DNA of 64,000 nucleotides from Nematostella vectensis. Lineage: Eukaryota; Cnidaria; Anthozoa; Actiniaria; Edwardsiidae. Where the stretch lies: the NCBI RefSeq assembly GCF_932526225.1, contig NC_064042.1, positions 16,238,751 to 16,302,750 of the forward strand, read 5' to 3'. This document shows positions 62,662 to 64,000 of the stretch, piece by piece (position 1 is the first letter of the stretch; every line of letters begins with the position of its first letter). Position numbers and translations under genes: made by a program. Under the pieces are notes generated by a model. The model did no database searches and was not told where the DNA came from. It worked only from the letters and a program-made list of their open reading frames with translations.

Positions 62662-63582
62662 ATGAGTATTAAACTCTATGGGTTATTAGAAGTTTTATCG
62701 ATTTTGTCATGGATCTGGACAACTAATGGAATACCAATGACTCAAAGAAGTTTAGCCGCGTGTGAATTTGATGAGGGAGATGTTACAATGCCCCCAAATA
62801 CGCCTTACCGGAGAGTTCGTCTGCTGGTGCGTGAGTTTAACCAGGGTACTAGCAACATGTACACGTACGGAGCTAAGCTGGTGCACCATTCCGTCAGGAC
62901 GATCAGTACTAACAGAACAGCGCAGTACCTTGTAGACGACGTGAGAGCCACGTTTGACGGCGAAAACATATGTGTGCTGGTAAAAAAGCTCACTATTCTA
63001 GACCAGAGCGGCAAAAACGAGCGACGAATCTACAGCTGTGAAAGAAAATGCTTTAAAGTAGGCGAGAAAATAACAATAGATACAAAACTCGAAGAGGGCG
63101 GAGTACTAAAGTGGAACAGTGTAAGATTATGCTGCGTTTGGACTACAAGAGTTTGGCTGGAAATCTCCGTAGAAAAACCTAGCTTTAAGTGCGCGATCTG
63201 CCAGGGCCTGACTTGCGACCAGCAAACCGAGGAGCTCATTCACTGCCCCGCGGGGGAGGGGTGCGTTTCAATCAGCTTCAAGGCTCGAGGGAACTCGTCC
63301 CAGGGCTCACTCCGTCTCAAAGGGTGTACGGATCACAAGCTCCTGTATGACCGAGGGTGCTGGGACGAGTGTAGAACAATAGGGGTCGCCTACGAGATGT
63401 GTATTCATTGTTGTTATGGCGACGGATGCAACAAGGAGAACTTTAATAGGACCACAGGGAGCCCGTCACCCGCTCAAGAAACATGGAAAGGGGCAAGAGG
63501 CGTAAGCGGATCTGAGGGGGGAGGTGTTGGGGGTCTTGTACTTGTCATGCTTAACATAATTGGCATGTTGTTGATGAGTTAG
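62662..63582 (+). CDS. secreted or GPI-anchored protein with C-terminal Ly6/uPAR domain
   Basis: 306 residues in one exon. The N-terminal hydrophobic stretch (LYGLLEVLSILSWIWTTNG, residues 5-23) is a signal peptide. Residues about 30-175 form a strand-rich region with two NxT/S sites and cysteine pairs (SCERKCF, RLCCVW) that I do not recognise. Residues about 174-258 are a three-finger Ly6/uPAR domain: KCAICQGLTC, HCPAGEGCVS, GCTDH, GCWDEC and the closing CCYGDGCN. After an S/T/G-rich linker the protein ends with LVLVMLNIIGMLLMS, a typical GPI-anchor signal. It would act at the cell surface. Ligand unknown. A TATA-like box and AATAAA frame the gene. Confidence 0.75.
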   Translation: MSIKLYGLLEVLSILSWIWTTNGIPMTQRSLAACEFDEGDVTMPPNTPYRRVRLLVREFNQGTSNMYTYGAKLVHHSVRTISTNRTAQYLVDDVRATFDGENICVLVKKLTILDQSGKNERRIYSCERKCFKVGEKITIDTKLEEGGVLKWNSVRLCCVWTTRVWLEISVEKPSFKCAICQGLTCDQQTEELIHCPAGEGCVSISFKARGNSSQGSLRLKGCTDHKLLYDRGCWDECRTIGVAYEMCIHCCYGDGCNKENFNRTTGSPSPAQETWKGARGVSGSEGGGVGGLVLVMLNIIGMLLMS

Positions 63583-63652
63583 AGCGACCTGCGTGAAAAT
63601 GCTGATCTGTTTTTGTTTGGAATATTCTAATCTCTCACCGTTTTTATTTAAA

Positions 63653-63658
63653 AATAAA
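63653..63658 (+). terminator. polyadenylation signal AATAAA
   Basis: About 70 bp after the stop of the Ly6-domain gene. Confidence 0.55.
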
Positions 63659-64000
63659 TCTCCTCGTATTATTTGTTCCCTAGAATAGAGTCGTTTCATT
63701 TGTTGGATGGGTTGAAATTCCATGTAATTTAACCGGATTTAATTCACTACTGAGATGATCACCCATTTGCATAGGGCTTCATAACCTACGCGTCGCGCAA
63801 ATAGGATCGAAAGGCTGTCACGCAAGGCTGTCACGCAAGGCTGTCACGCAATAATACCGGTAGTGTGCACTCGGGGTATTATCTACTATCTATCTATTAT
63901 CTACTCTTCCCGTAAATGGCATTTATGCACAGAACATGCCATTCGACATCTCACTGGTGAAGCCAACTAGTCACGCAATCATATTACACCAAAGACGCAA
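63659..64000. other. non-coding tail of the window
   Basis: No gene. AAGGCTGTCACGC is repeated three times at about 63810-63850, followed by a TATC-type microsatellite at about 63880-63905. Confidence 0.5.

Overview
The window is eukaryotic and animal-like. It has spliced genes with GT/AG introns, AATAAA signals, many minisatellites, and fragments of Penelope-like, Ty3/gypsy and non-LTR retroelements. From memory, this mix and the style of the viral proteins recall an anthozoan cnidarian; nothing in the sequence proves the species.

Left part (1-6.6 kb): tandem repeats, then the 3' part of a gene for a TruD/PUS7-type pseudouridine synthase whose exons carry three separate in-frame minisatellites, then a homogeneous 55-bp satellite. 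Middle (6.6-39 kb): two related integrated viral elements of the Polinton/Maverick or Polinton-like virus type lie in the same orientation at 6628-20621 and 24292-39012. Each has terminal inverted repeats and a 6-bp target duplication. The gene order is the same in both: membrane-active candidate (-), minor capsid candidate (-), conserved protein C (+), coiled-coil/membrane protein D (-), double-jelly-roll-type major capsid candidate (+), FtsK/A32-type packaging ATPase (+), helical protein X (+), two small membrane proteins (+), coiled protein G (+), retroviral-type integrase (+), then on the minus strand one very long replication gene that joins a divergent family B DNA polymerase palm, an SF1 helicase and an HNH-like zinc domain, and a small zinc-ribbon protein. 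No adenain-like protease was seen. Copy 1 sits inside a Penelope-like retroelement. Both copies carry several stops and frameshifts, in different places, so neither is intact.

The two copies share a terminal G-run plus ACTGGG, but the rest of their terminal repeats differs. Copy 2 also carries about 600 bp of unrelated, AT-richer sequence just inside its right end. Short GC-rich hairpins are scattered through linkers and gene junctions, often where the two copies differ.

Right part (39-64 kb): a degenerate Ty3/gypsy element with a 3' LTR and two odd micro-insertions, a 56-bp minisatellite, a complete three-exon GPP34 (GOLPH3-like) gene, a roughly 9-kb G-rich 21-bp minisatellite containing a non-LTR retrotransposon and a threefold segmental duplication, and an intronless gene for a secreted, probably GPI-anchored protein with a C-terminal Ly6/uPAR domain.

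All homology calls rest on reading motifs. No search or alignment was run.
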